The notes under the pieces were generated by a model. The model searched no databases, was not told the origin of the DNA, and worked only from the letters and a program-made list of their open reading frames with translations. A DNA stretch of 9,718 nt. Origin: Candidatus Rhabdochlamydia sp. Its GTDB lineage: Bacteria; Chlamydiota; Chlamydiia; Chlamydiales; Rhabdochlamydiaceae. The stretch is taken from positions 1 through 9,718 of the forward strand of contig JASHWX010000014.1 of assembly GCA_030043815.1 (NCBI GenBank). Direction: 5' to 3'. A program made the position numbers and the translations under genes. This document shows, in pieces, positions 1-7,700 of this stretch. Numbering within the stretch: the stretch's first letter is position 1; each line of letters opens with the position of its first letter.

Positions 1-795
1 GTGATCCTCAAGCTGATCAATGCAGGAGCAGACATCAATGCAGATAACGGTGTATTCGGGACAGCATTGATTCAGGCGGTTATGTTCGGGGATTTGCCAA
101 TCGTTCAGCTATTGCTCAAAAATAAAGCTGATATTGAGGTGTCAGCATCTGACGGTCTTTCACCATTGTTTATTGCGGTGCAAAAAAAGCAAGGTGCAAT
201 AGTTGATTTGCTGCTTAAAGCAGGCGCCAAAGTGAACGCAGCAGCGAGAGGCAATCCACTGTCCCAAGCTGCGGCATGCGGAAATGAGGCAGCGATCTGG
301 CTCCTTCTTAAAAATGGAGCAAACATTGAAGCGATCCCTTCTCCATTAGCTATTGCTGCTAAAGAAAATCATTTAACTGCAGTGAAAGCACTCCAGGCTT
401 ACGGTGCGCAAGTGAATGCATCGGTACAGAATAACTCTGCTCTACATTGGGCTGTGTTGCAGGGAAATGTTGAGATGGTTAAATTCCTTCTTGAAAAAGG
501 CGCTGATAAGACTGCTCGGAACCATATGGGCACTCCGGGGGATGCGGCAAGATTATTTTTGCGGGGCCCGAACCCAAAGAATGTCCCTGTTAGAGCGATA
601 TTGCAGGCATTGGGGGAAGAGGTTCCTCCGATACCCCACTCTATACCTGTTCCCAAGCTGCCTCCCATTATGTACCCGCAGCTGAAACAGCCGGCGAAGA
701 ATCCTCCATTCACGCCGCCTTTGCCTGTGCAGCCGCCAATCGTATTCGTATCTGAAAACAAGAGACAAAAGCTCACCAACGAAAAACCTATTTGA
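1..795 (+). CDS. Ankyrin-repeat protein with proline-rich C-terminal tail (5' partial)
   Basis: This is the 3' part of an ankyrin-repeat gene. The frame is open from base 1 and begins inside a repeat (ILKLINAGADINA), so the GTG at base 1 is probably an internal codon and the true start lies upstream. About five full repeats follow the partial one, at residues 19-47, 51-80, 84-111, 113-140 (short) and 145-174 of the visible part, with typical endings such as LLLKNGANIEA and FLLEKGADKTA. Residues 209-246 hold 16 prolines with several PxxP patterns, followed by a basic end (NKRQK). Ankyrin repeats bind proteins and have no catalytic role, so the likely job is binding a host or bacterial partner. 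The proline-rich tail could be an SH3/WW-type ligand or just a flexible extension. The stop codon overlaps the ribosome binding site of the next gene, 12 bases before its ATG, which suggests co-transcription. No signal peptide can be judged because the N-terminus is missing. Confidence 0.88.
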   Translation: MILKLINAGADINADNGVFGTALIQAVMFGDLPIVQLLLKNKADIEVSASDGLSPLFIAVQKKQGAIVDLLLKAGAKVNAAARGNPLSQAAACGNEAAIWLLLKNGANIEAIPSPLAIAAKENHLTAVKALQAYGAQVNASVQNNSALHWAVLQGNVEMVKFLLEKGADKTARNHMGTPGDAARLFLRGPNPKNVPVRAILQALGEEVPPIPHSIPVPKLPPIMYPQLKQPAKNPPFTPPLPVQPPIVFVSENKRQKLTNEKPI

Positions 796-798
796 AGG
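794..798 (+). promoter_or_regulatory. Ribosome binding site of the 938-residue ankyrin gene
   Basis: GAAGG lies 9 bases before the ATG at 808 and overlaps the TGA stop of the preceding gene (793-795). It supports the chosen start and suggests that ribosomes finishing the upstream gene can reinitiate here. Confidence 0.65.
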
Positions 799-807
799 TC
801 CGCTTCT

Positions 808-3624
808 ATGTCTTTTCCTAATCCTATTGGTCAGAATTGGGTTCCGGTGTTAAGTCAACCTGCCTATCGCGCTCAAAATCTTTCCTTGTTTGATTGGATA
901 CAGCAGGGAAAGAGTGTGAAGGAGATTAAAGGGATTTTAGACCGGGTTCCGCCCGATTGGAAAAAGGAAATCATCAGCCAGCGGGATATGCGAGGCTTCA
1001 CTCCTCTTATCGCTGCTGCCGAAATAGGGCTGACAGATTTTGTCGACTACCTGCTCGACGAAGGAGTATGCATCGATGAAGAGAGCACTGAAAACAAATT
1101 GACGCCCTTGCATGCCGCTGCAATTGCGGGTCAACATGAGACGGTGAAAAGACTGCTGGAGAGGAATGCAAACCGAGAAGCGCTCACGTCGAATGAGGAA
1201 AAACCTCTCTATCTCGCAGCTATATACGGCCGTGAAGAAACAGTGATGGAGCTTCTCAATGCAAAGGCAGAAATTGAAGGGAAGAATAATAAGATAGGGT
1301 TGACGGGTCCCAAGGGATGCACGCCGTTGCTTGGAGCGGCGTTCAATGGAAGGGAAAATATTGTTCAATTGCTGATCAAAGAAGGCGCCGATATCAAGGC
1401 AATGTCAGATGAAAAATTTTCTCCTCTGTATTGGGCAGCATATCAGGGAAAAACCGAGGTTGTCGAAATGCTTTTGAACGCTGGCGCAGAGATCAACGGG
1501 AAAAATGGGGAAAGTGAAGACACTGCATTGCATGCGGCGGTAGGGAGTGGACATGTACAGACTGTGCGAAAGCTCCTCGAGAAGAAGGCTGACCCCAATA
1601 TTGCCAATGGTCAAGGGATAAGGCCGTTATGCACAGCAGCATTAATGGGAAAAGACAAGGTGTTGCCCCTATTGATTGCGTACAAAGCTAATATGGAAGA
1701 AAAAAATGGTGTGCGTGGATACACAGCGTTGCTTGGAGCGATCAAAGAGGGCCGCCTTGAATGCGTGAAGTGGCTGCTCGATCACGGGGCAGATATTGAA
1801 GGGGTAAGTACAGATAAAAAGAGAGGTCCATTGTGCACCGCGGGTTACGAAAGAAAGCCAGCGATTGTGGAAGAGCTCCTCAAAAAAGGGGCGAGGATCA
1901 ACGCTGTTGATGAGGAAGGTTGCAGCTGCTTACACTTTAGCGCCTATAATGGAGATGATGCGATCACTGCGCTTCTATTGCAACACGGAGCTGATAAAGA
2001 GATACAAGACTATCAAAAATTTCGTCCGCTGCATTACGCTGCGCAGGAAGGGCATCTCGCCGTTGTGAAACGCCTGCTAAATGCAGGGGCTGACTTCGAT
2101 GCAATCAATGAATCGGATTATCCAACGCCGTTAAGCAGTGCTGCATTGAACGGGAGCAACGAAGAGAAGGAAAATAAGCGCAAAGAATATGCGGAAGCCG
2201 TTTACCTGTTGCTGCAAAAAGGGGCCGATATCAATGCCTTTTCGGCAAATGTGGAAAATCTATTTGGCTTCGACGACTCGGAGATCTCTCTTTTCTTGCT
2301 TCAAAAGGGAGCCGATGTGCATGCCCATCCTGGGAAGGCATATGCTCTCTTTGAGTTATACCATCCAGAGATCAATGATTTAACGATGAAGCAGATCCAG
2401 CGCGAGATTGAAAAAGCCTGTGATTCTTCTATACCCAAACAACTTGAAAAATTGGGAATTTGGCAAGGACGTCGCCCTGAATTTGAGCCAGGCGAAGCCG
2501 GCGCCGAAGCAGCTCAACTTGAACAAGTTGAGCGATGCAGGCGGGTCTCAAATTCAGCGGCTGACGACGCAGCCAAAAACCAATTTTTCAGGTTGTTTGG
2601 GTATAAGCGGTTTGAAGACTACATCCCCTGGGCTACTCGCTTGCATTGCAATTTGGAAACGCTGAAAGTAGCAAACGGATACTATTCTTTATCAATGCCA
2701 TATGAAATGAATGAGCGCATGAAGGCGCTGACGCAATTTGTTTTATTTGGCTCTCCCGTGCCCCATTGGCTTGAAAAGGAGCATGCCCGGTTGACAGATT
2801 TTGAGAGTCGATGGAATGAGGTAGACAAGAAAGACAAAGATGCTATGGAAAAGTTGAACTCCGATCTAGAAGCCTATAAACTCTTCAATAACCGCTTGCT
2901 CAATGCGCATATACAACTTGTTAACTGCTTTTTAGATCCTATAGTTGCCGATCTTTACTACCCGAAATCGGAGATTCCTGTAAGAGTCGCCGCGTTGCAA
3001 ACCGTTTGCCAAGAGGTGCTGACCAAAATCAAACAGGAAACGAAGACTTTTAATGATTTGGAAAAGGATTTTGATGAGAAGGAGATCTTTCCGCTCCTCA
3101 CTGCATTAGGGGGAGGACTGCCTGTTCCTGGCATCACAAATAGCATTAAAGAGAGCTACATCGTTCTATTTGGAGGCGCCGATGAGGACTTTTACCGTTG
3201 CGGACTGGAGAGCGGCAGGGATCTACGCATTCTTGGGGTTGATTTTTCCATTAAGCACTTGTTATCATTTGGCTGGAAAGGCAATGAAGAAAAAATCTGG
3301 GGAATTGTCCGTCGCAAAGAGGCGCTTCTCAAGAAGTTGAAGAAAGAAGATCCTAAGATCGATGCCTTATTGATGTGGCTCAATAATCCCCCTGAGTTTT
3401 CCCGATCAAATGATTGGATTCAATTTGAAGCGGATGCCGGGCGTGTTTTCTTGCGGGCTTTTTTTTCACAAGGTGCAGATAAAATTGAAAATAAACTGCT
3501 TGAATTAGAAAGGGGGTCATTGAGCCAAATCTTTCAGGACTTTTCTACGGAAGACTTTTATAGGTTTTTGGATTTGAAAAGAAAACGCAAGGCTGCATCC
3601 GAGGGTTCGAGACATGTTAGCTAG
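808..3624 (+). CDS. Large ankyrin-repeat protein carrying an in-frame palindromic-element insertion
   Basis: This is a complete 938-residue protein, started at the ATG preceded by GAAGG. Residues 1-60 are a non-repeat leader. Residues 62-508 form about 13 ankyrin repeats, with clear units such as TPLHAAAIAGQHETVKRLL (99-117) and RPLHYAAQEGHLAVVKRLL (406-424). The unit near 438-477 has a longer, charged loop (NEEKENKRKE). Residues 542-599 are encoded by the palindromic element at 2430-2605 and look unlike their surroundings: low complexity, rich in Ala, Glu and Arg. Residues 600-938 are a mostly helical, charged region (for example 655-700 and 735-760, possibly coiled coil) that I do not recognise, ending in a basic KRKRK stretch at 924-928. 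The ankyrin array suggests protein binding, probably of host targets given the neighbours. The last 11 bases overlap the F-box gene, implying translational coupling. No signal peptide or membrane segment is visible. The ankyrin call is certain; cellular role and target are unknown. Confidence 0.93.
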   Translation: MSFPNPIGQNWVPVLSQPAYRAQNLSLFDWIQQGKSVKEIKGILDRVPPDWKKEIISQRDMRGFTPLIAAAEIGLTDFVDYLLDEGVCIDEESTENKLTPLHAAAIAGQHETVKRLLERNANREALTSNEEKPLYLAAIYGREETVMELLNAKAEIEGKNNKIGLTGPKGCTPLLGAAFNGRENIVQLLIKEGADIKAMSDEKFSPLYWAAYQGKTEVVEMLLNAGAEINGKNGESEDTALHAAVGSGHVQTVRKLLEKKADPNIANGQGIRPLCTAALMGKDKVLPLLIAYKANMEEKNGVRGYTALLGAIKEGRLECVKWLLDHGADIEGVSTDKKRGPLCTAGYERKPAIVEELLKKGARINAVDEEGCSCLHFSAYNGDDAITALLLQHGADKEIQDYQKFRPLHYAAQEGHLAVVKRLLNAGADFDAINESDYPTPLSSAALNGSNEEKENKRKEYAEAVYLLLQKGADINAFSANVENLFGFDDSEISLFLLQKGADVHAHPGKAYALFELYHPEINDLTMKQIQREIEKACDSSIPKQLEKLGIWQGRRPEFEPGEAGAEAAQLEQVERCRRVSNSAADDAAKNQFFRLFGYKRFEDYIPWATRLHCNLETLKVANGYYSLSMPYEMNERMKALTQFVLFGSPVPHWLEKEHARLTDFESRWNEVDKKDKDAMEKLNSDLEAYKLFNNRLLNAHIQLVNCFLDPIVADLYYPKSEIPVRVAALQTVCQEVLTKIKQETKTFNDLEKDFDEKEIFPLLTALGGGLPVPGITNSIKESYIVLFGGADEDFYRCGLESGRDLRILGVDFSIKHLLSFGWKGNEEKIWGIVRRKEALLKKLKKEDPKIDALLMWLNNPPEFSRSNDWIQFEADAGRVFLRAFFSQGADKIENKLLELERGSLSQIFQDFSTEDFYRFLDLKRKRKAASEGSRHVS
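2430..2605. repeat. Palindromic repeat element inserted in a coding sequence
   Basis: This is an imperfect palindrome. The left arm (2430-2521, 92 bases) begins TATACCCAAACAAC, and the right arm (2524-2605, 82 bases) ends with its complement GTTGTTTGGGTATA. The centre is a perfect 10-base inverted repeat, GCTCAACTTG / CAAGTTGAGC, at 2512-2521 and 2524-2533, separated by AA. The outer 26 bases of the arms differ at one position, and GCTGAATTTGAG-like blocks pair further in. The middle has diverged, with indels in the left arm. Similarity stops at TATACC, which defines the boundary. The right arm recurs at the window end, which shows this is a mobile or dispersed unit rather than a chance hairpin. 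It is fully translated in gene 2 (residues 542-599). There is no transposase ORF, so it would be non-autonomous. It resembles in behaviour the Rickettsia palindromic elements, but I cannot assign it to a named family. Confidence 0.85.
3601..3605 (+). promoter_or_regulatory. Ribosome binding site of the F-box/WD40 gene
   Basis: GAGGG lies 8 bases before the ATG at 3614, inside the last codons of the preceding gene. It fixes the start directly in front of the F-box (MLASLPNEV) and supports translational coupling. Confidence 0.6.
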
Positions 3625-4732
3625 TCTGCCAAATGAAGTGACCATTCAGATTTTTAAATATTTAGGCCTGCAGGACCTGGCTACCTGCCATCAAGTTTGC
3701 AAAAAGTGGCGACAGTGTGCGGGCGATCAGTCGCTTTGGAAAGATCTCTTTTTCCGCAATTTTCCTTTAGAAAATCCTTCACAAATCCAGAACTGGAAAG
3801 AGGCTTATCGCTCGTGTCGGAAGTTTCTTTCCCAACTACAAAAGAGAACTTATTCGGTCGCCAGGCTGAAGCTTCCTACACTCTATCATGGGCTTGTAGT
3901 TTCTAAGGACCGTATGGCCATTTGTGATGGATCTCATGAAGTTAAAGTTTGGGATTTAAAGACTTTGAAATGTGAAAAGGCTTTGAAAGGACATGCACTT
4001 CCCGTCACTTGTCTTTTTGCTGAGCAGGATCAGCTTTTTTCAGGGTCGCTCGACTACAGCGTCCGTGAATGGAATTTAAACACGGGAGAATGCGCCCACG
4101 TTTTCAATGTTTCGTCCATTCCATCCTGCTTCACTCTTGCAGGCAATCGTTTGCTCACAGGTATGTACGATAGCACGATTAAAATTTTGAATCTACAAAC
4201 TCTCGCTCTTCAGTCCCTTTCAGGTCATGAAGGGATTGTGAGCTGCCTTTTTGTTTCGCATCTTCGATTATTTTCGGGATCTCAGGACAAAACAATCAAA
4301 ATTTGGAACTTAAATACGCTTGTTTGTGAAAAAACTCTTACGGGGCATGGCAATGGGATCACGGGCATTATTTGTGTAGGCAGCACATTGATTTCAGGGA
4401 GCTGGGACTGCAATGTGCGTGTATGGGATCTCGATAAGCAGGTCTGCACAATCATTCTACGCCATAAAGGTGGAGTGAATTGTCTCGCAGCGAAAGCCGA
4501 TCGACTATTTGCTGCGACAAGTGATGGTCTGATCACGGTTTATTGTTTCACAGGATCTCTTCAAGACCGGGAGTATTTTACCGAGCACCTACAATCTGTT
4601 CGGAACTTGGTGATCTCTGACAGCCGTATCATTTCAAATACCCATGATGGCGAAACCCGAATCAGCGACTTTTCCCAATCGGCGTCGAGCTATTGGGATT
4701 ACCTGAATCCTTCCCGCTGCGCACTTGTCTAA
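3614..4732 (+). CDS. F-box/WD40 propeller protein (SCF substrate-receptor mimic)
   Basis: This is a complete 372-residue protein. Residues 3-47 are an F-box: LPNEVTIQIFKYLGLQDLA, then CHQVCKKWRQ and LWKDLFF, matching the LP-x-E-hydrophobic, L-x-DL, VCK-W and LW landmarks. Residues about 85-355 form seven WD40 blades. The best are GHEGIVSCLFV...KTIKIWNLN (204-234) and GHGNGITGIICV...NVRVWDLD (244-274); the final blade is degenerate, ending RISDFS. In eukaryotes this architecture (Cdc4/FBXW7 type) binds SKP1 through the F-box and presents a substrate held by the propeller to an SCF ubiquitin ligase. Bacteria lack that machinery, so the protein probably acts inside the host cell as a secreted effector; this is inferred, and no secretion signal was identified. 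The start overlaps gene 2 by 11 bases and has a GAGGG site. An origin by transfer from a eukaryote, or spread among amoeba symbionts, is likely. Domain calls are strong; substrate unknown. Confidence 0.93.
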   Translation: MLASLPNEVTIQIFKYLGLQDLATCHQVCKKWRQCAGDQSLWKDLFFRNFPLENPSQIQNWKEAYRSCRKFLSQLQKRTYSVARLKLPTLYHGLVVSKDRMAICDGSHEVKVWDLKTLKCEKALKGHALPVTCLFAEQDQLFSGSLDYSVREWNLNTGECAHVFNVSSIPSCFTLAGNRLLTGMYDSTIKILNLQTLALQSLSGHEGIVSCLFVSHLRLFSGSQDKTIKIWNLNTLVCEKTLTGHGNGITGIICVGSTLISGSWDCNVRVWDLDKQVCTIILRHKGGVNCLAAKADRLFAATSDGLITVYCFTGSLQDREYFTEHLQSVRNLVISDSRIISNTHDGETRISDFSQSASSYWDYLNPSRCALV

Positions 4733-4753
4733 AATAGTCGATACTTCTATTCT
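4725..4753 (+). promoter_or_regulatory. Possible weak promoter before the giant phosphatase gene
   Basis: TTGTCT (4725-4730) and TATTCT (4748-4753) are 17 bases apart, each matching 4 of 6 bases of the sigma-70 consensus. The expected start of transcription, near 4760, falls almost on the ATG at 4762, which would give a leaderless message. This fits the absence of a Shine-Dalgarno sequence there, but such matches occur by chance, so the call is tentative. Confidence 0.2.
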
Positions 4754-4761
4754 GTATAGCC

Positions 4762-7700
4762 ATGGCGATAGAAATACAACTGGCCAATGATGCTCGGTTA
4801 TGCGGTTTTGGAGGGGATCGGCCCCGATGGAAAGTGATTCAAAGGGAGGGGAAAAATTATCAAATTTTCGAATGGGCTAATTCAAAGGGCCTTTCAGAAA
4901 TTCAAGCAGTCGCCCAAGCAAAACTGCTCCTTTCCCATCTTAAAGCGGCTGGGGAAACTGACGATCCTCCGGCTATCGCCATCCTTGGGCAATCAAAAAA
5001 GATGTACGTCGCGGTGACGGAGCTGTCGCCTAAGGAATCCAGCCTGCTGCGCAAAACAGGGGCTGCTCGACCGCTTGTTTTTCGCTACCGCAGTGCGTGG
5101 GGAGAGGACCTCGTGCGCGACCACATCCTCAATCTGGACACACTGGGGTTTGCAAGTGGATTTGCAGATCCATTCGAGCGTGCGATCTTAAGAAAGGCGG
5201 CTAAAGAAATCGCTCAAACAAAGCCTCAATTCCTCTATGCGTTTATCTTAAAATTATTGGTGGAAGAAAACAGAAATACCTACGCCATTTGCAGAGAATT
5301 GTGCCAAGAACTAAAGAATAAGGCTCTTTCTATCCCTGACCTGCTGAAAGCCTGCGAAGAGCACCGCTCAAGGCGATTTACCCGTTTTGTCACAAGCAAT
5401 AACGCGGTGCACTTGGGAATGGTCCTTTCGGGATTCGATCCCAAAGTCATCGAGCTGATGAAAGAGAGAGGATTTTCGTTTCGAGGCAGATGGTTTGGAC
5501 TCTTGCCGGTGCAGCTGGCTGCGATTGTTGGGGCTGGGGCTTCTGTGCTCAAAGCAATCGAGGGCGATGCGGCGTCGATGCCATTTGATGTGAACCATTT
5601 GTCCGTCGATAGCTTTGTAGAGGGGTTTTTCAAGGCGTTTTGCCGAGAGAATGATGAAAAAGCAAAGCAGGTGCTTGAGCGCTGTTTGCCGGATGAGAGG
5701 GACCCTTTGTTCTTGCTCAAAAGGGAACTGAGAGATCCGAATGCAGACCCTCTCGCCGATCACCCCTACCGAGCAGCCGCCATTTGTGCCCTTCCTTTCT
5801 TTTCCAGCCGAGAAAAAATCGACATGATCACTCTTTTGCTTGAGCGTCATCGAGATTCACAGAGTTCTTACTATTTGAATTACGCGTTAAGGGGAGGGGC
5901 TCGGCCTCTTCAGAACGCCATTGCCTACCAAGGCGATGGTGAATTGATCCGCTTCCTGATCGAACATGGCGCTTCGATTGAGCCATCCTTGATGCAAATC
6001 GCTGCTGCAGCTTGGAATCTAGAGGCGTTGCAGGTCCTGGAGGAGAGGGGAGTCGGCACAGAAAAGGCCATATTCGATGCCCTTGTCGAGACTTTTCCTA
6101 AATCTCCTTCGGAAGCAGCTACCCGCTGCCTGGCTTTTTTCCTCGAAAAGAAATGGCCATTGTCATCAAACAATGCGCTGCAAGCGCTGCGCTGCTGCCT
6201 GGCCGCAAAAGATGTGCGCCTTGCGGTTGAGTGCTTCAAGCAGCATCCCGTTGCGTTTAGTGTTCTCGCCGATGAAGCGCTTCCTACCGAGGTGCTCATT
6301 GCGGCGGCTATCCATGCCAAATCGCAAAAAGAAAATCTCGATGCCATTTTCGTAGAACGTGTCCCTCTTCTCATTGCAGCAATCATGCGGCAAGAGCCCC
6401 AACTCATAAAAGCCTTATTGGATGCCGGCGTGTCTTGTGCATTCCGATTTAATGGAATGACGCCGCGTACTTTTGCGCATTTGTTCAAGCATTCTTCTCC
6501 GGAAATTGTCCAGATGCTGGAGCAGGGGAGGGGAGAGGACGACGAGCGGACGCCCTTTCACGCCGCGGCCGTGAGGGGAGATATTAAACAATGCCAGTAC
6601 TATCTGTCCCAAGGCGGGGATTTGCCTTTGGACCGAAACGGGCTGTCCCCGCTCCATCTTGTTGTCTATCATGGGCACTCTGCATTGGCGCCTTTATTTT
6701 TCAATGCATTGAAAGAGAAAAAAGTCTCCCTGTTTTCTCCTCCGCCACAGATTATTTCCAAAAAGACGGTTGCAATTCATCTTCCCAGCAGCATGTTTAG
6801 CTCAATAGAAGAGGAGACCTTCTTCCGCACATCCTTGTGCGGGGGGAGCTTGATCGCCCAGGCTCTTTTTATTAGCAATGCTCAAATGGCAGAAGAAATT
6901 TGGACTTATTTTATTGAGGCCGATCCTCCAATGAATTTGCAAGACGAAGAAAGCTCTAAGCGACGGCGCACTTTCGGGATCCTTTACGATCTTGCATGTC
7001 GAAATAGCTTAAGCGCCTTTCAGCGTGGATATCAATGGCTGGTGGATAAATGCAAACCCCTGCACGAAGAGCCTCTGATCGCCGCGGTTGCAGCCAAGAA
7101 TCATGAGGCGGCAAGGTGGTTGTGTCAAAATTCTTTTCAAGCGATGGTCAAATCCGCGGGAGCGGAGGCGCTGGATTTGGCCGTCGAACGGGACGATGCG
7201 GCGATGATTGAGCTGCTTGTCGGGTTTGGCGCCAGAGCGACGCTTCATTCTCTACTGGCTGCGGCAAAAAAAGAAAATAGGGAACTATTCTTTCCTCTGC
7301 TCGATAGCGTCGACAAAAACATTGAGCTCGAGCCTGTGATGCCCCTGCTCCTGTCTTCTCCCAAACATGTCATTTTACAGGAGTGGATTCGCACGCGCTG
7401 CTCTCTTTGTTCTTCGGATGCAGAGCAAGTCATTGAGTGCATGGAAGAAACATTTCAAGGAATGGAAAGAATCCCTCCTGCTCTCTTGCAGCATCTTTTA
7501 CGGAATGCCCAATCGTTATCGGAATGGAACTCCCAGATGCGAGCGGTCAAGAAATTCATCGATTCTTTCGGCGCTTACGAACACCTGATTTCGCAAGATG
7601 CATTTTTTAAAGAGATTTTTCGAAGAAATTGGGAAGAGCCATTGTTTACTCTCATGCAGGAAGTCAAGTCTAAAAGAGAGCTCGCGCTCTATTTCAATGC

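Noticed and set aside
1..795. Treating the first gene as complete with a GTG start at base 1
   Set aside because: The sequence starts mid-repeat at the window edge, so the GTG is most simply an internal valine codon.
808..2340. DNA tandem repeats or a CRISPR-like array in the ankyrin region
   Set aside because: The periodicity of about 33 codons is at protein level; the DNA of the units is well diverged and lacks identical repeats with uniform spacers.
2430..2605. Remnant of an insertion sequence with transposase
   Set aside because: No transposase fragment is encoded in either strand; the unit is palindromic throughout, which fits a small non-autonomous element better.
2408..2665. Alternative forward frame of 85 codons running through the palindromic element
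   Set aside because: It is open because the element arms are stop-free in that frame. It is not supported as a gene, since the surrounding 938-codon frame continues on both sides with a consistent protein.
5925..6488. Antisense open frame of 187 codons and other long antisense frames
   Set aside because: They lie inside strongly supported genes, show skewed composition (many Ser, Arg, Cys) and no domain pattern, as expected for shadows of the coding strand.
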